This document shows positions 52,795-62,051 of a stretch of DNA of 64,000 bases, one piece after another. Each line of letters starts with the position of its first letter. Position 1 is the stretch's first letter. The DNA lies in NCBI RefSeq assembly GCF_001514145.1, contig NZ_KQ948678.1, forward strand, positions 62,001 through 126,000, in the 5' to 3' direction. Origin of the DNA: Streptomyces canus (GTDB taxonomy: Bacteria > Actinomycetota > Actinomycetes > Streptomycetales > Streptomycetaceae). The position numbers were made by a program, and so were the translations under genes. The notes beneath the pieces are model-generated. The model worked only from the letters and a program-made list of their open reading frames with translations, made no database searches and had not been told where the DNA came from.

Positions 52795-53203
52795 CATCCG
52801 CCGATGTAGACACTCAGCCATCACCCCACTGCGGTGATCGTTCCGGCCAGAGCGCTGCATGCCCTGGTAGGGCGTGTGCCGCGGGCGGTTCGCAGGGGCG
52901 TGTGATCCGCCCACATCACGTCCGCATGATCTTCCAGGCTTGCTGGGGCTTCGATGGGCCCCACGGACCAAGACTGCGCCGACCAGCCCTGGCGGATGCC
53001 GCTCGGACAGATCACTCCCTTACCTCTGAAACTCCCCACCATGTTGCTGGAGTGGTGGAGTTGAACGTGAACAGCAGGCGTCGGCGCTGGTGCTGTTCGT
53101 TCAGGCTTCGGCTGTCTGCGCTTTTGCTTGTCGATCCGCGCCTGGCCATTCCTCGTGATTTCCCTGTAGCTCAAGGCGGTTCAGTTCCTCGCGGGACGGA
53201 CGC
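52795..53203. other. No gene recognised
   Basis: 409 nt with only shadow frames, probably decayed IS or intergenic DNA. Confidence 0.35.
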
Positions 53204-53695
53204 CTACTCCTTCGCCGCACTCAGCCGCTGGGCCGCCGTATCCCCGCGGCGGCCGACCGGCACGACACCCGTCGCGGCAGCGAGGCCGTATGCGGGCATG
53301 TCGTCGTACACCGTTTCGTAGGAGCCTGCCGGGACGATGAACGTCTCGTGCCAGATACCCACGTGTCCCTTCCCGGCACGTGCTCGTCGGTTGAACGCCG
53401 TCCATGCGGGCCGGTGTTCCTTGTCCTGCTGGTGGGCGTACGCGAGGAGCCGTTCCTTGTCGGTTCAGTACTGGACGACGTAGAACTCCCGGAGCCCTCC
53501 GTAGAGCACCTTGTAGCCGAGCAGCCCGCTGCTCTTCTCCTGTGAGAGCTCGCGCAGCATGCGTGGCATCGACATGAAGGTCGGCAACCAGCTGGAGAAT
53601 GCCAGGAGTCGGTTGATGCGCAGCCCGATGTGGAAGACGACGACATCGCCTTCGGCGGCGGCAGTGTTGCGACCCGGAACCACTTTCCCGGACAT
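53204..53695 (-). pseudogene. DUF4188 protein, second copy with in-frame TGA
   Basis: One continuous frame of 164 codons from ATG 53695 (MSGKVVPGRNTAAAEGDVVV) to TAG 53204, broken only by TGA at 53465-53467. The residues around it, FYVVQY-stop-TDKERLLAYAHQ, show that the stop replaces the conserved Trp of the QYW motif (QYWRD in the intact copy), so TGG to TGA is the simplest cause. Downstream the frame keeps HVGIWHETFIVPAGSYETVY and DDMPAYGLAA, so the event is recent. Closer to standard DUF4188 length than the other copy. Confidence 0.8.
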
Positions 53696-53729
53696 GATCC
53701 TGCTCTGGGACTCGTTGCGATGGTTCAGA

Positions 53730-53939
53730 TCATGACCGGGCGAGTGATCGGAACTTCGAACGAATCGCCAAGAAGTGGATCAGCAGCCCGATACCCCAGC
53801 CCAGAATCGACCACAGAGGCCAGAAGAAGTGGTCGGATGTGAGAATCGCCCACAGCACCACCTGGGCTGCATTGGCGATGACGTACCAGAAAAGGTGGAT
53901 CCGCAGGCCCCACCTCATGGCCTTTTCGCTCTTGTGCAT
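53730..53939 (-). CDS. 2TM-domain membrane protein
   Basis: 69 residues, HKSEKAMRWGLRIHLFWYVI, then two membrane helices (LFWYVIANAAQVVLWAIL and WPLWSILGWGIGLLIHFLAI), the complete 2TM domain known from small bacterial proteins and some kinase N-termini. GGGAGGG lies 4-5 nt before ATG 53939. It follows the hydrolase gene by 15 nt and probably shares its transcript. Function unknown. Confidence 0.75.
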   Translation of the reverse strand: MHKSEKAMRWGLRIHLFWYVIANAAQVVLWAILTSDHFFWPLWSILGWGIGLLIHFLAIRSKFRSLARS

Positions 53940-53954
53940 TTTCCCTCCCGTGGA

Positions 53955-54677
53955 TCATCGGATCGAGGTCTGCTCCCGCACGGCCGTCTCGATGAGGCCC
54001 ACCGCCGCACCCGGCCGGGAGACGAACACCATGTGCGAAGCACCCTCGACCACCTGGGTCTTCGCGCCGGAGCGCTGGGCCATGAACTCCTGCGTCGCCG
54101 GGGGGATGATCCTGTCGGCGCCGCTGATCAGGTTGTAGTTCGGGATCGTGTGCCACGCCTGTGGACCGGTGGCGGGCTCGCCCAGGGCGGCGCCGGTGGC
54201 CGGGCGTTGCGTGATCGAGTAGAAGGCGGCCTCCTCCGCGGACACGTCGGCCGCGAAATGGGGGTGAAAGACCTTCGGGTCGATGTAGAGGTCCACCTGT
54301 CCGTCGGGCAGCGGCACCGGCTTCAGGGACTCGCCCACGGTGCTGCCCGGGAACTTCTCGACCAGTGCCTGCGCGCTCTCGCCCGTCTCCGGCACGAACG
54401 CCGCCAGGTAGACCAGTGCCTTCACTTTCGTGTTTCCCGCGGCGGCAGTTGAGATGACCGCACCGCCGTACGAGTGCCCGACCAGCACGATCGGTCCCTC
54501 GATGCTGTCCAGCAGCGCCCTGACCTGAGCCGCGTCAAAGGCGAGCCCCCGCAGTGGATTCGGCGCGGCGACCACTGGATGGCCGTCGGCGACAAGTCGC
54601 TTGGCGACGGCGTTGAAGCCGCTGCCGTCGGCAAAGGCTCCGTGTACGAGCACGATCGTCGGATTCCCGCTCACCAT
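53955..54677 (-). CDS. Alpha/beta-hydrolase
   Basis: 240 residues. IVLVHGAFADGSGFNAVAKRL (oxyanion His-Gly), IVLVGHSYGGAVISTAA (nucleophile Ser in GHSYGG), ISGADRIIPPATQEFMAQR (acid Asp) and VVEGASHMVFVSRP (His) give a full triad. It resembles the YdeN/RsbQ-like actinobacterial esterases of the PF12697 group. ATG 54677 with AAGG upstream is preferred; longer frames add shadow sequence. Divergent from the fusion oxidoreductase gene, with which it shares a 171-nt control region. Confidence 0.87.
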   Translation of the reverse strand: MVSGNPTIVLVHGAFADGSGFNAVAKRLVADGHPVVAAPNPLRGLAFDAAQVRALLDSIEGPIVLVGHSYGGAVISTAAAGNTKVKALVYLAAFVPETGESAQALVEKFPGSTVGESLKPVPLPDGQVDLYIDPKVFHPHFAADVSAEEAAFYSITQRPATGAALGEPATGPQAWHTIPNYNLISGADRIIPPATQEFMAQRSGAKTQVVEGASHMVFVSRPGAAVGLIETAVREQTSIR

Positions 54678-54780
54678 GGGCCAACCTTTCCTTCGGATGA
54701 CGGCCGACAGAAAGCTATGGCGTCGCACTGGACGGGAATTGAATGCGCCCGGGACCTGGTTCCGGGCGGGCTTCACTGGT

Positions 54781-54798
54781 CATTCAGTCGACGTCAAG
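54781..54798 (+). promoter_or_regulatory. Shared 18-bp motif upstream of fusion oxidoreductase
   Basis: CATTCAGTCGACGTCAAG, identical to the copy at 52223-52240 (opposite strand), 50 nt before the ATG at 54849. Confidence 0.6.
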
Positions 54799-54848
54799 CC
54801 GGTTCGACCAATCTGAGCGCCTCGGAGGACAGACGACTGGGGGTGCCG

Positions 54849-57416
54849 ATGGGGTCGGACGAGGAAGTCGATGTCGTTGTGATCGGGTCGGGTATGGGCG
54901 GTCTCGCGGCGGCGCGCACGATCGCGCAGTTCGGCGGGAAACGCGTTCTCGTCCTCGAACAGCACTACACGCTCGGCGGGATGACGCAGGAGTTCTCCCG
55001 CGCCGGCCGATACCGCTTCGGCACCGGGCTGCATTACATGAGTGCGAGCGCCGGCCCGTTCCTCGGGTTCATGACGGACGGAAGGGCGCAGCTCTCGCCC
55101 CTGCCGGACGAGTACGACGCGCTGCACTTCCCGGGGTTCGATTTCGCCGTCCCCGCCGGGAAGGAGCGGTTCCGTGAGCGTCTGAAGGAACGGTTCCCTG
55201 CCGAGTCCGACGCGATCGACCGATTCTTCCGGACCACGCGCTGGGCCATGGCCGGGCTGACCGCGCGCAATGTCCTCGCATCGTTCCCCGACGGCGTACG
55301 AAAAGCGGGCGCGCCCATCGTCGAGCGGCTCTTCCCGTCGGCCTTCCGATCGTTGCGGGACCAGGTCTCCCGCAGCTTCCGCGATCCGCGTCTGCGGGCC
55401 GTGCTGGCCGCGCGATGGGGGCTGTACGGCACTCCGCCGGCGTCGAGCGCGTTCGGGTATCACGCGGCGGTCCCGCTGACCTTCTTCATGGAAGGCACCG
55501 CACACCCCGTGGGCGGCCCGCAGGAACTCAACCGGGTCGTGCTGGACATGCTGCGGCGGTACGGCGTGGTGCTGCGCTCCCGGCAGAGGGTGCACGAAGT
55601 CGTCGTCGAGGGCGGCAAAGTGGCCGGCGTCGACGTCGAGGACACCACCACCGGCCGCCGCTACCGGGTGCGGGCGGACACCGTCGTCTCGGCGACCGGA
55701 GTGCGCAACACGTATGCCCTGATCGGGAAGAGCCACGAACTGGCGGATCTGCCCGAGGAACGGTCGGCGGTCATGCTGTTTCTCGGACTGGACCGGTCGC
55801 CGGCCGAGTTCGGACTGCGCGGCGAGAACCACTGGTTCATGCCGGATCTCGACGACCACGACGGCGTTCAACGCCTTCCTGGGGAAGGCACGCTGTACGT
55901 GTCGTTCGCGTCGCTCAACAATCCGGCCGCCCGGTTCCACACGGTGGAGCTGCTGGAACTCGTCGATCCCAAGGTGGTCGACGAGTGGCGCGGGACGTCC
56001 GGGAACGAGCGGCCCGAAAGCTACCGGAAGTTCAAGGACGAGCTGACCGGGCGGCTGATCGCCCGCCTGGAGGAACGCTGGCCCGGATTCCGGGAGACGA
56101 TCGCGTTCGCCGAACTGGCGACGCCGCTGTCGTTCGAGACCTATCAGCACAGCGTGCGGGGATCCTTCTACGGACTCGCAGCGACTCCCCAGCGGTTGCG
56201 CTCGGCGCGGGCGGGATGCCGTACTCCGGTCAAGGGCCTCTTCGTGGCCGGGCAGGACGCCTGGGGGTCCGGCGTCGTGGGGGCGCTGGCCGGCGGGTTG
56301 ATGGCGGCGAACGCTGTCCTGAAACCGCGGCAGCTCGGGACGATGTGGCAGGCCATCCGTTCCGGCGGAACGACCCGGGATCCGGCCACGCCCTGGGAAG
56401 GCTATCTGCGCGTGGCCGGCATCGAGGTGCTGACCCCGACGGTCCGGAGGATCCGCTTCGAACCCCTGGACGGGGGCGTGGTGCCGTTCTCGTTCACCGC
56501 CGGGCAGTATGTGAAGGTCGAACTGCCCGTCGCCGTCGAGCCGATCGAACGGTCGTACTCGATCTGCAGCGGTCCGGGGGAGAGCGGCTTCTTCGAGATC
56601 GCGGTGAAGCACGAGCCGGACGGGCTGGGTTCGGGGTTCCTGCATGAGGAACTGGAGGTAGGGCTGGCGTTGCGGGTGAGCGGCCCGCACGGTGAGTTCA
56701 TCTGGGAGCCGGGCACCGACGCTGAAACGCTCCTGCTCATCGCCGGGGGCGTCGGGATCACCCCGCTGATGAGTGTGCTGCTCGCGGCCGCCGACGTCGG
56801 TCACACGGGGCGGATCGTCCTGCTGGCGAGCTACCGGACCGAGGCCGAGGTGCTGTTCGGGCCGGAGATCGAGGCGCTGCGGTCACGGTTGCCGGGGCTG
56901 GAGGTGTCGGTCTTCGCGACCGATCGACAAGGGCGGATCGGCTACGACGAGTTGCTGCCCCACGCGGGCCCGGCGACCCGCGTGCACCTGTGCGGGCCGG
57001 CGCCCATGATGCAGGACCTGATCGGTCGCCTGAGAGAACTGGGGGTGCCGCCAGAGGCCATCCGCACCGAGGCGTTCGTGTCGGGCCGGAGCAAGGAGAC
57101 CCGCCGGGAGAAGGCGCACACCATTGCTGCCGCCGCTGCGGCGGCCGGTGTCACGGAGTTCGTGATCGGCACGGATGGCGGTGGCCCGGCGTTCTCGTGC
57201 AGCCCCGGGCAGTCGGTCCTCGACGCCGCCAACGCCGTCGGCGTCGCGCTGCCCCAGTCGTGCGGCGAAGGCGCCTGCGGTACCTGTCGGGTGCGGGTGC
57301 TCTCCGGCGCCTACGAGACCGACGACCGGGGGATGTTCTCCGCCGACGAGTTGGCGGCCGGCTGGCGGCTGGCCTGCCAGACACTGCCCACCGAGGACCT
57401 GGTGATCGGCCAGTAG
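54849..57416 (+). CDS. Fusion: CrtI/retinol-saturase-like oxidase + ferredoxin reductase + 2Fe-2S ferredoxin
   Basis: 855 residues. Residues 1-495: FAD-dependent desaturase/isomerase of the CrtI-CrtISO-RetSat group, with VVVIGSGMGGLAAARTIAQ, LVLEQHYTLGGMTQEF and the end GLFVAGQDAWGSGVVGALAGG. Residues about 515-740: ferredoxin-NAD(P)+ reductase fold, with ERSYSICSG for FAD, LLIAGGVGITPLMS for the nicotinamide nucleotide and VHLCGPAPMM near the end. Residues about 765-855: plant-type ferredoxin with Cys805, Cys810, Cys813 and Cys843. The enzyme may pass electrons from NAD(P)H through the reductase and cluster to the FAD domain, so it could reduce or isomerise a polyene-like substrate alone. 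Start ATG 54849 after GGGGG; longer frames run into the hydrolase gene. Confidence 0.85.
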   Translation: MGSDEEVDVVVIGSGMGGLAAARTIAQFGGKRVLVLEQHYTLGGMTQEFSRAGRYRFGTGLHYMSASAGPFLGFMTDGRAQLSPLPDEYDALHFPGFDFAVPAGKERFRERLKERFPAESDAIDRFFRTTRWAMAGLTARNVLASFPDGVRKAGAPIVERLFPSAFRSLRDQVSRSFRDPRLRAVLAARWGLYGTPPASSAFGYHAAVPLTFFMEGTAHPVGGPQELNRVVLDMLRRYGVVLRSRQRVHEVVVEGGKVAGVDVEDTTTGRRYRVRADTVVSATGVRNTYALIGKSHELADLPEERSAVMLFLGLDRSPAEFGLRGENHWFMPDLDDHDGVQRLPGEGTLYVSFASLNNPAARFHTVELLELVDPKVVDEWRGTSGNERPESYRKFKDELTGRLIARLEERWPGFRETIAFAELATPLSFETYQHSVRGSFYGLAATPQRLRSARAGCRTPVKGLFVAGQDAWGSGVVGALAGGLMAANAVLKPRQLGTMWQAIRSGGTTRDPATPWEGYLRVAGIEVLTPTVRRIRFEPLDGGVVPFSFTAGQYVKVELPVAVEPIERSYSICSGPGESGFFEIAVKHEPDGLGSGFLHEELEVGLALRVSGPHGEFIWEPGTDAETLLLIAGGVGITPLMSVLLAAADVGHTGRIVLLASYRTEAEVLFGPEIEALRSRLPGLEVSVFATDRQGRIGYDELLPHAGPATRVHLCGPAPMMQDLIGRLRELGVPPEAIRTEAFVSGRSKETRREKAHTIAAAAAAAGVTEFVIGTDGGGPAFSCSPGQSVLDAANAVGVALPQSCGEGACGTCRVRVLSGAYETDDRGMFSADELAAGWRLACQTLPTEDLVIGQ

Positions 57417-57633
57417 GGCGGAACCGGTGAGCGTTACTGCATGTGCCGGTGGCGCATGGCCCGTCGGGAGGTATCCGCCGCGATGGTGACGGTCATCTCT
57501 GGTCGTTTCTGGTTGTTTGCTTTGCCTTTCCAGTCAGCAATTCTTGGTAATCGCTTTGTCTGCCACGGAACTTGAGCGACCATGGACGGCGAATGGCGGC
57601 GAAGGCCGGCCAAGGCTGGGAACGGGAAAAGGA

Positions 57634-60600
57634 ATGACTTCCTCCGCTGCGTCTCTGCGGCTGCAGGTTCTCGGTCCGTTGCGGATCTGGCGCGACGGCG
57701 TCGAACTGGACCCCGGCCCTCGGCAGCAGTCGTATCTGCTCGCGATCCTGCTCGCCCGCGCGGGCAAGCCGATCAGTACGAGCGAGTTGGTCGACCTGAT
57801 CTGGGCCGAGGACGTCCCGGCCTCGGCGGTCAACATTCTCCAGAAGTACGTCGGCGCGTTGCGACGGCTGTTCGAGCCTCTGCTGCCCGTCCGTGAAGCC
57901 GGTTCGTTCCTCCACCGTCGCGGCAATTCCTACCTCTTCGTCGCCGGCTCAGCCACGCTGGACCTCGTCGCCTTCCGTGAACTCGTCGATGCCGCCAGGG
58001 CTGCGCTGACTCGGCACGAGCACGAGGCGGCCCTCGATCACTACGTCGGAGCGCTCGGGCTCTGGCACGGCTCGGCGGGCGACGGTATCGCCGAGGGAAC
58101 GCTCGCCGCGACCGTTTTCGCCGCACTCGACAACGAGTTCTACGAAGCGTGCACGGCGGCGGCGGGCCTTGCCGTGTCGACAGGCCAACCGGAGCGGGTG
58201 CTCGCGGCTCTGCAACTGGCCGCATCGATGGCACCGTTCAACGAAGCCGTGCTGGCCAGTCTCATCGGCGTGCTCGGCGCCGCAGGCCGCCAGGCGGAGG
58301 CGCTGTCGGTGTTCCGCCAGGCCCGCGACCGGCTCGCCGAGGAACTCGGCATCGACCCGGGTCCGGCGCTGGAGGATGCCCAGCGGCGGATTCTCACGCA
58401 GACCCCGGCGTCGACGCTTGCGCGGAAGACGGACGAGGAGGTCGGGCGGACCACGGGGGCCACCTTGATCGGCCGGGCCGAGGAACTCGCCACGCTCCGG
58501 CGCGTCGTGGAGCGCGCACTCGCCGGCGACAACGCGATCGGCGTCGTCGAAGGCGAACCGGGCGCGGGCAAGACCCGGCTCCTGGAGGAGGCCGCCGCCG
58601 AGGCGGGCCGGCTGGGCGCACTCACCGTCTGGGGCTCCTGCCTGGAGGGCGAGGGGACACCGGCGATGTGGCCATGGGAGCAGGCGCTGAGCCAGGTCGT
58701 CCACAGTCTGCCCGCTGCGGCGAGCGAACAGTGGCTCACCGGCGGGCTGGGCAGCCTCCTCGCGACGCGGGACGACGCTACGCGGGAACTCCCCGACGGC
58801 AACGCCCAGTTCCGGCTGTTCGAGCAGGTCGTCGCCCTCGTCGGACAGGCCTCGGCGCGACGGCCGATGCTCCTGATACTCGATGATCTCCAGTGGGCCG
58901 ACGTCACCTCCCTGCAGTTGTTGCAGCACCTGGCGGAACGGCTGCCCCAGGGCGCCGCGCTCATCGGCGCGCTACGTGACCGCGCACCCACACTCAGCCC
59001 TGACCTTTCCCGGGTGCTGGCCGCTGCCAGTCGACGCCCCGGCCACCGCAGGTTCCGCCTCGGCCCGCTCGACCCGGCCGACGTGGCCGAACTCATCCGC
59101 AACGAGGCGGGCCAGGATCCCGGCGACGCCGTCGCCCGCGCCATTCACGCCCGTACCTCCGGCAATCCGTTCTTCGTCCGCGAACTGTCCCGGTTGCTCA
59201 GCGGGGTCGGTGCGATCGGCGACGGGGACGCGTCCGCAGCGGCCGGGGTCCCCTCCACCGTCCACGACGTCGTCCGCGACCGGATGTCCGGGCTCGACGA
59301 CCACGCCCGCGACCTGCTGCGGGTGGCCGCCCTCATAGGCCGCGACGTCGACCTCAGGCTGCTGTCCCGCGCCACCGGTGTGGACGTCGCGGACTGTCTG
59401 GACCGCCTGGAACCGCTGCATACGCTCGGGCTGCTCGAACCCGGACCGCAGGATCCGTCCTCACTCCGCTTCGCGCACGACCTGGTGCGCGAGTCGGTCT
59501 CCGAGACCGCGACGACACAGCAGGTCACCCGGTTGCATCTGCGCGTCGCGGACGCCCTCGAACAGATCCACGCCGACGACGAGGACGTCGCCGAACGCCT
59601 CGCGTACCACCTGTGGGCCGCCGGCCCCCTCGCCGAGCCCGGTCGCACCGCGCAGGCGCTGATCCGTGCCGGCCGCCGCGCGGCGGCCAAGCTCGCCTTC
59701 GAGTCCGCCAACCGACAGCTGCGCTCCGCCGTACAGGTCACCCGGGCTTCAGGACTCATGGAGCTGGAGTTCTCCGCCCTCACGCTGCTTGCCATCGTCG
59801 TCAGACGACAGTCGGGATACGACGCCTCGACCTTCGATCTGCTGGGGCGCGCCGAATACCTGGCCCGCACCCTCGGCCGGGAGGCGGAGGCCGCAGACTT
59901 CCTCTTCATCCGGCTGATGGGCGCCTACACCTCCATCGAGAAGGACCGCGGGCAGTTGGCCCGCCGCATGCACGAGCTCGGTCAGGCGTCCTCCGCCCCC
60001 GCCGTCCGACGCTACGGCCGGCAGGCCTGGGGCCTGCACCAGTGGGACATCGGCAACATCGGCGAGGCATACCGGGCCTTCAGCAAGGAGGATGTCGCCG
60101 CGGACGGCGACACCGTCGCCCCGGACAAAGAGACACCGCTCCGGCGGGACGGCAGCATTCCCGGGGAAGGACCCGGCTGGCGGGCCGTCATGACCGCGCT
60201 GCACGGTGATGCCGACACGGCGCTGGCCTTCGTCGACACCTGGGACACCCCGGGGGACCCGTACGCGGCCTCGGTCTGGGTCTACTACACGACCATGATC
60301 GCTTCCATGGCCGGGGACGCCGAAACGGCACGGCGAGCCGGCGAGCGGTGGGTCGCCGCCGGCCTCGCCCGCCTCAGTGCCCACATCGATCACTACATCC
60401 GGCAGTTCTGGTGCTGGGCGCGCGCCCTCACCGGCGAGGATCCGGCCGGAGCCGCGGCCGAGGCCGAGGAACTCCTGGCCGCCCACCTGCTCGATCCGCC
60501 GCAATGGGGCATTGCCTACCACTACGCACTGATCGCCGAGATGTGGCTGGCAGCCGGATCGCCCGACCGAGCCGAAGCCGCTCTCGACCGAGCCGACCAG

Positions 60601-60813
60601 GCAATCTGGGACTACGGCCAGCGCTACGCCGAAGGGCTGCTCCTGCTGCTGAAGGCGCGCCTGCTGCAGGCCCGCGGTGCACCCCTCACCGCTGTCCGGG
60701 CCGCCGCCGAACGCGCCTACAGCCAATCCACCGCACGTGAGGCGCACTTGTTCGCGCGACGTGCCGAACGACTCCTCTCCGGACCGGAGGCAATGCATGA
60801 CCGCAGGCCCTGA
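57634..60813 (+). CDS. SARP-AAA-TPR regulator (AfsR/LAL type), intact
   Basis: 1059 residues from ATG 57634. SARP domain LQVLGPLRIWRDGVELDPGP with winged helix TSELVDLIWAEDVPASAVNI and RGNSYLF; BTAD ending EELGIDPGPALEDAQRRIL near 255; AAA ATPase with Walker A EGEPGAGKTRLLEE (about 306-318) and Walker B PMLLILDDLQWADV; TPR-like helices to the end. It is a paralogue of the 48140 gene, in the opposite direction, with high similarity all along (for example RYGRQAWGLHQWDIGNIGEAY). The ribosome site is weak (AAAGGA directly before ATG). Likely activates the transport and enzyme genes; the aminotransferase gene overlaps its end by 17 nt. Confidence 0.9.
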   Translation: MTSSAASLRLQVLGPLRIWRDGVELDPGPRQQSYLLAILLARAGKPISTSELVDLIWAEDVPASAVNILQKYVGALRRLFEPLLPVREAGSFLHRRGNSYLFVAGSATLDLVAFRELVDAARAALTRHEHEAALDHYVGALGLWHGSAGDGIAEGTLAATVFAALDNEFYEACTAAAGLAVSTGQPERVLAALQLAASMAPFNEAVLASLIGVLGAAGRQAEALSVFRQARDRLAEELGIDPGPALEDAQRRILTQTPASTLARKTDEEVGRTTGATLIGRAEELATLRRVVERALAGDNAIGVVEGEPGAGKTRLLEEAAAEAGRLGALTVWGSCLEGEGTPAMWPWEQALSQVVHSLPAAASEQWLTGGLGSLLATRDDATRELPDGNAQFRLFEQVVALVGQASARRPMLLILDDLQWADVTSLQLLQHLAERLPQGAALIGALRDRAPTLSPDLSRVLAAASRRPGHRRFRLGPLDPADVAELIRNEAGQDPGDAVARAIHARTSGNPFFVRELSRLLSGVGAIGDGDASAAAGVPSTVHDVVRDRMSGLDDHARDLLRVAALIGRDVDLRLLSRATGVDVADCLDRLEPLHTLGLLEPGPQDPSSLRFAHDLVRESVSETATTQQVTRLHLRVADALEQIHADDEDVAERLAYHLWAAGPLAEPGRTAQALIRAGRRAAAKLAFESANRQLRSAVQVTRASGLMELEFSALTLLAIVVRRQSGYDASTFDLLGRAEYLARTLGREAEAADFLFIRLMGAYTSIEKDRGQLARRMHELGQASSAPAVRRYGRQAWGLHQWDIGNIGEAYRAFSKEDVAADGDTVAPDKETPLRRDGSIPGEGPGWRAVMTALHGDADTALAFVDTWDTPGDPYAASVWVYYTTMIASMAGDAETARRAGERWVAAGLARLSAHIDHYIRQFWCWARALTGEDPAGAAAEAEELLAAHLLDPPQWGIAYHYALIAEMWLAAGSPDRAEAALDRADQAIWDYGQRYAEGLLLLLKARLLQARGAPLTAVRAAAERAYSQSTAREAHLFARRAERLLSGPEAMHDRRP

Positions 60814-61999
60814 TGAGGAACAGAGCGGGCTGACGGCCCTGGCCCGTGGGCTCTCGGCGCCGAAGGGCTTTGTCGATGCCAGCCTGGCCGCCCCTGCCCC
60901 CGGAACCATTCGCCTGCTGGGTGGCATCCCCGCGCCCGAGGCTCTGCCCGGTGAGGCGATCGGCCGGGCATCGGCGCAGCTGTGGCAGGACCCCGACGCC
61001 GCGATCGCGTCCCTCCAGTACTCGCCGGCGCGCGGATCCGCCGCGCTGTGCGACTGGATCGCGAAGCGGGAGGGCGTCGACCCGAGCCGGATCGTGGTGA
61101 CGAACGGTGGCATGCACGGCCTCGCACTGGCGGTGCTGACCGTGGTCGAACGCGGTGCCACCGTCGCGGTGGACGATCCGGTGTTCCCGGGTTTCCTGTG
61201 GGCCCTGGAGGTGGCGACGACGCGGATCCTGCCGGTACCGGTCGTGGCCGACGGCTTCGATGTCGAACACCTCGCCCGGCGGCTCGCCGACGGCGCCCGG
61301 ATCGCCGCCGCCTACACCGTGCCGGACTTCCACAACCCCGCCCAGGTCAGTCTCTCGGCGCCGAAGCGACAGGCACTGGTCGAGCTCGCCGAGCGGTACG
61401 GCTTCTACGTGATCATCGACGATCCGTATCGCGAACTGCGCTTCGGCGGCCAGGACCAGGGTGTCACGGTCTTCCACCAGTCGGATCGGGCGATCCACGT
61501 CAACACCTTCACCAAGACCCTCGGCCCCGGCTGGCGCGTGGGCTGGCTGGTGCTGCCGGACCACCTCGTGGACCCGGTGATCCGGCTGCGCAACCGCCTC
61601 GACGTACACACATCCTCGGTGACCCAGGCGATAGTCGAGAGGCTGCTCACCGACGACCCCCAATGCTTCGACCGGATCGTGCGCGGCGCCACCGCGCTGT
61701 ACCAGGAACGCGCCGGCGTGCTGATCGACGCCCTGCAGGAACAACTCCCGGGCGCCTTCGACATCGTGGCCCCCGAAGGCGGGCTGTTCCTCTGGCCCCG
61801 GCTCACCGACGACGCCGTGGACCCGGCGGCGCTGTTCCGGCGGGCGGCCGCCCACGGCGTGCTCTACCAGCCGGGCGAGTTCTTCGCGGCGGACCCCCGG
61901 CAGCGGCGGCCTTCGGACCGGCACCTGCGATTCGCCTACAGCGACCGCACTCCGGAAGAACTGCGGGAGGCCGTACGCCGACTGGCCGTGGCTTTCTGA
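60797..61999 (+). CDS. PLP-dependent aminotransferase (class I/II, MocR-like enzyme part)
   Basis: 400 residues, fold type I. IRLLGGIPAPEALP at the N-terminus, IVVTNGGMHGLALAV (cofactor phosphate region), YTVPDFHNPAQVSLS (the QNPxG-type Asn), VIIDDPYRELRFGG (Asp and Tyr contacting PLP) and HVNTFTKTLGPGWRVGWLV with the Schiff-base Lys and a conserved Arg. The order matches 2-aminoadipate/KAT-like and MocR-type aminotransferases; no DNA-binding domain is attached. ATG 60797 has GGAGG six nt upstream and lies inside the SARP gene end, so the two are translated in one operon. Substrate unknown. Confidence 0.88.
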   Translation: MTAGPDEEQSGLTALARGLSAPKGFVDASLAAPAPGTIRLLGGIPAPEALPGEAIGRASAQLWQDPDAAIASLQYSPARGSAALCDWIAKREGVDPSRIVVTNGGMHGLALAVLTVVERGATVAVDDPVFPGFLWALEVATTRILPVPVVADGFDVEHLARRLADGARIAAAYTVPDFHNPAQVSLSAPKRQALVELAERYGFYVIIDDPYRELRFGGQDQGVTVFHQSDRAIHVNTFTKTLGPGWRVGWLVLPDHLVDPVIRLRNRLDVHTSSVTQAIVERLLTDDPQCFDRIVRGATALYQERAGVLIDALQEQLPGAFDIVAPEGGLFLWPRLTDDAVDPAALFRRAAAHGVLYQPGEFFAADPRQRRPSDRHLRFAYSDRTPEELREAVRRLAVAF

Positions 62000-62051
62000 G
62001 GAGGCAAGCGAGCAACGACAGTCCCCTTGGCGGACTACCGGAAGGCTTCTG

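Noticed and set aside
53465..53467. In-frame TGA as a selenocysteine codon
   Set aside because: The aligned residue is Trp in the paralogue, and no SECIS-like hairpin or selenocysteine genes were seen.
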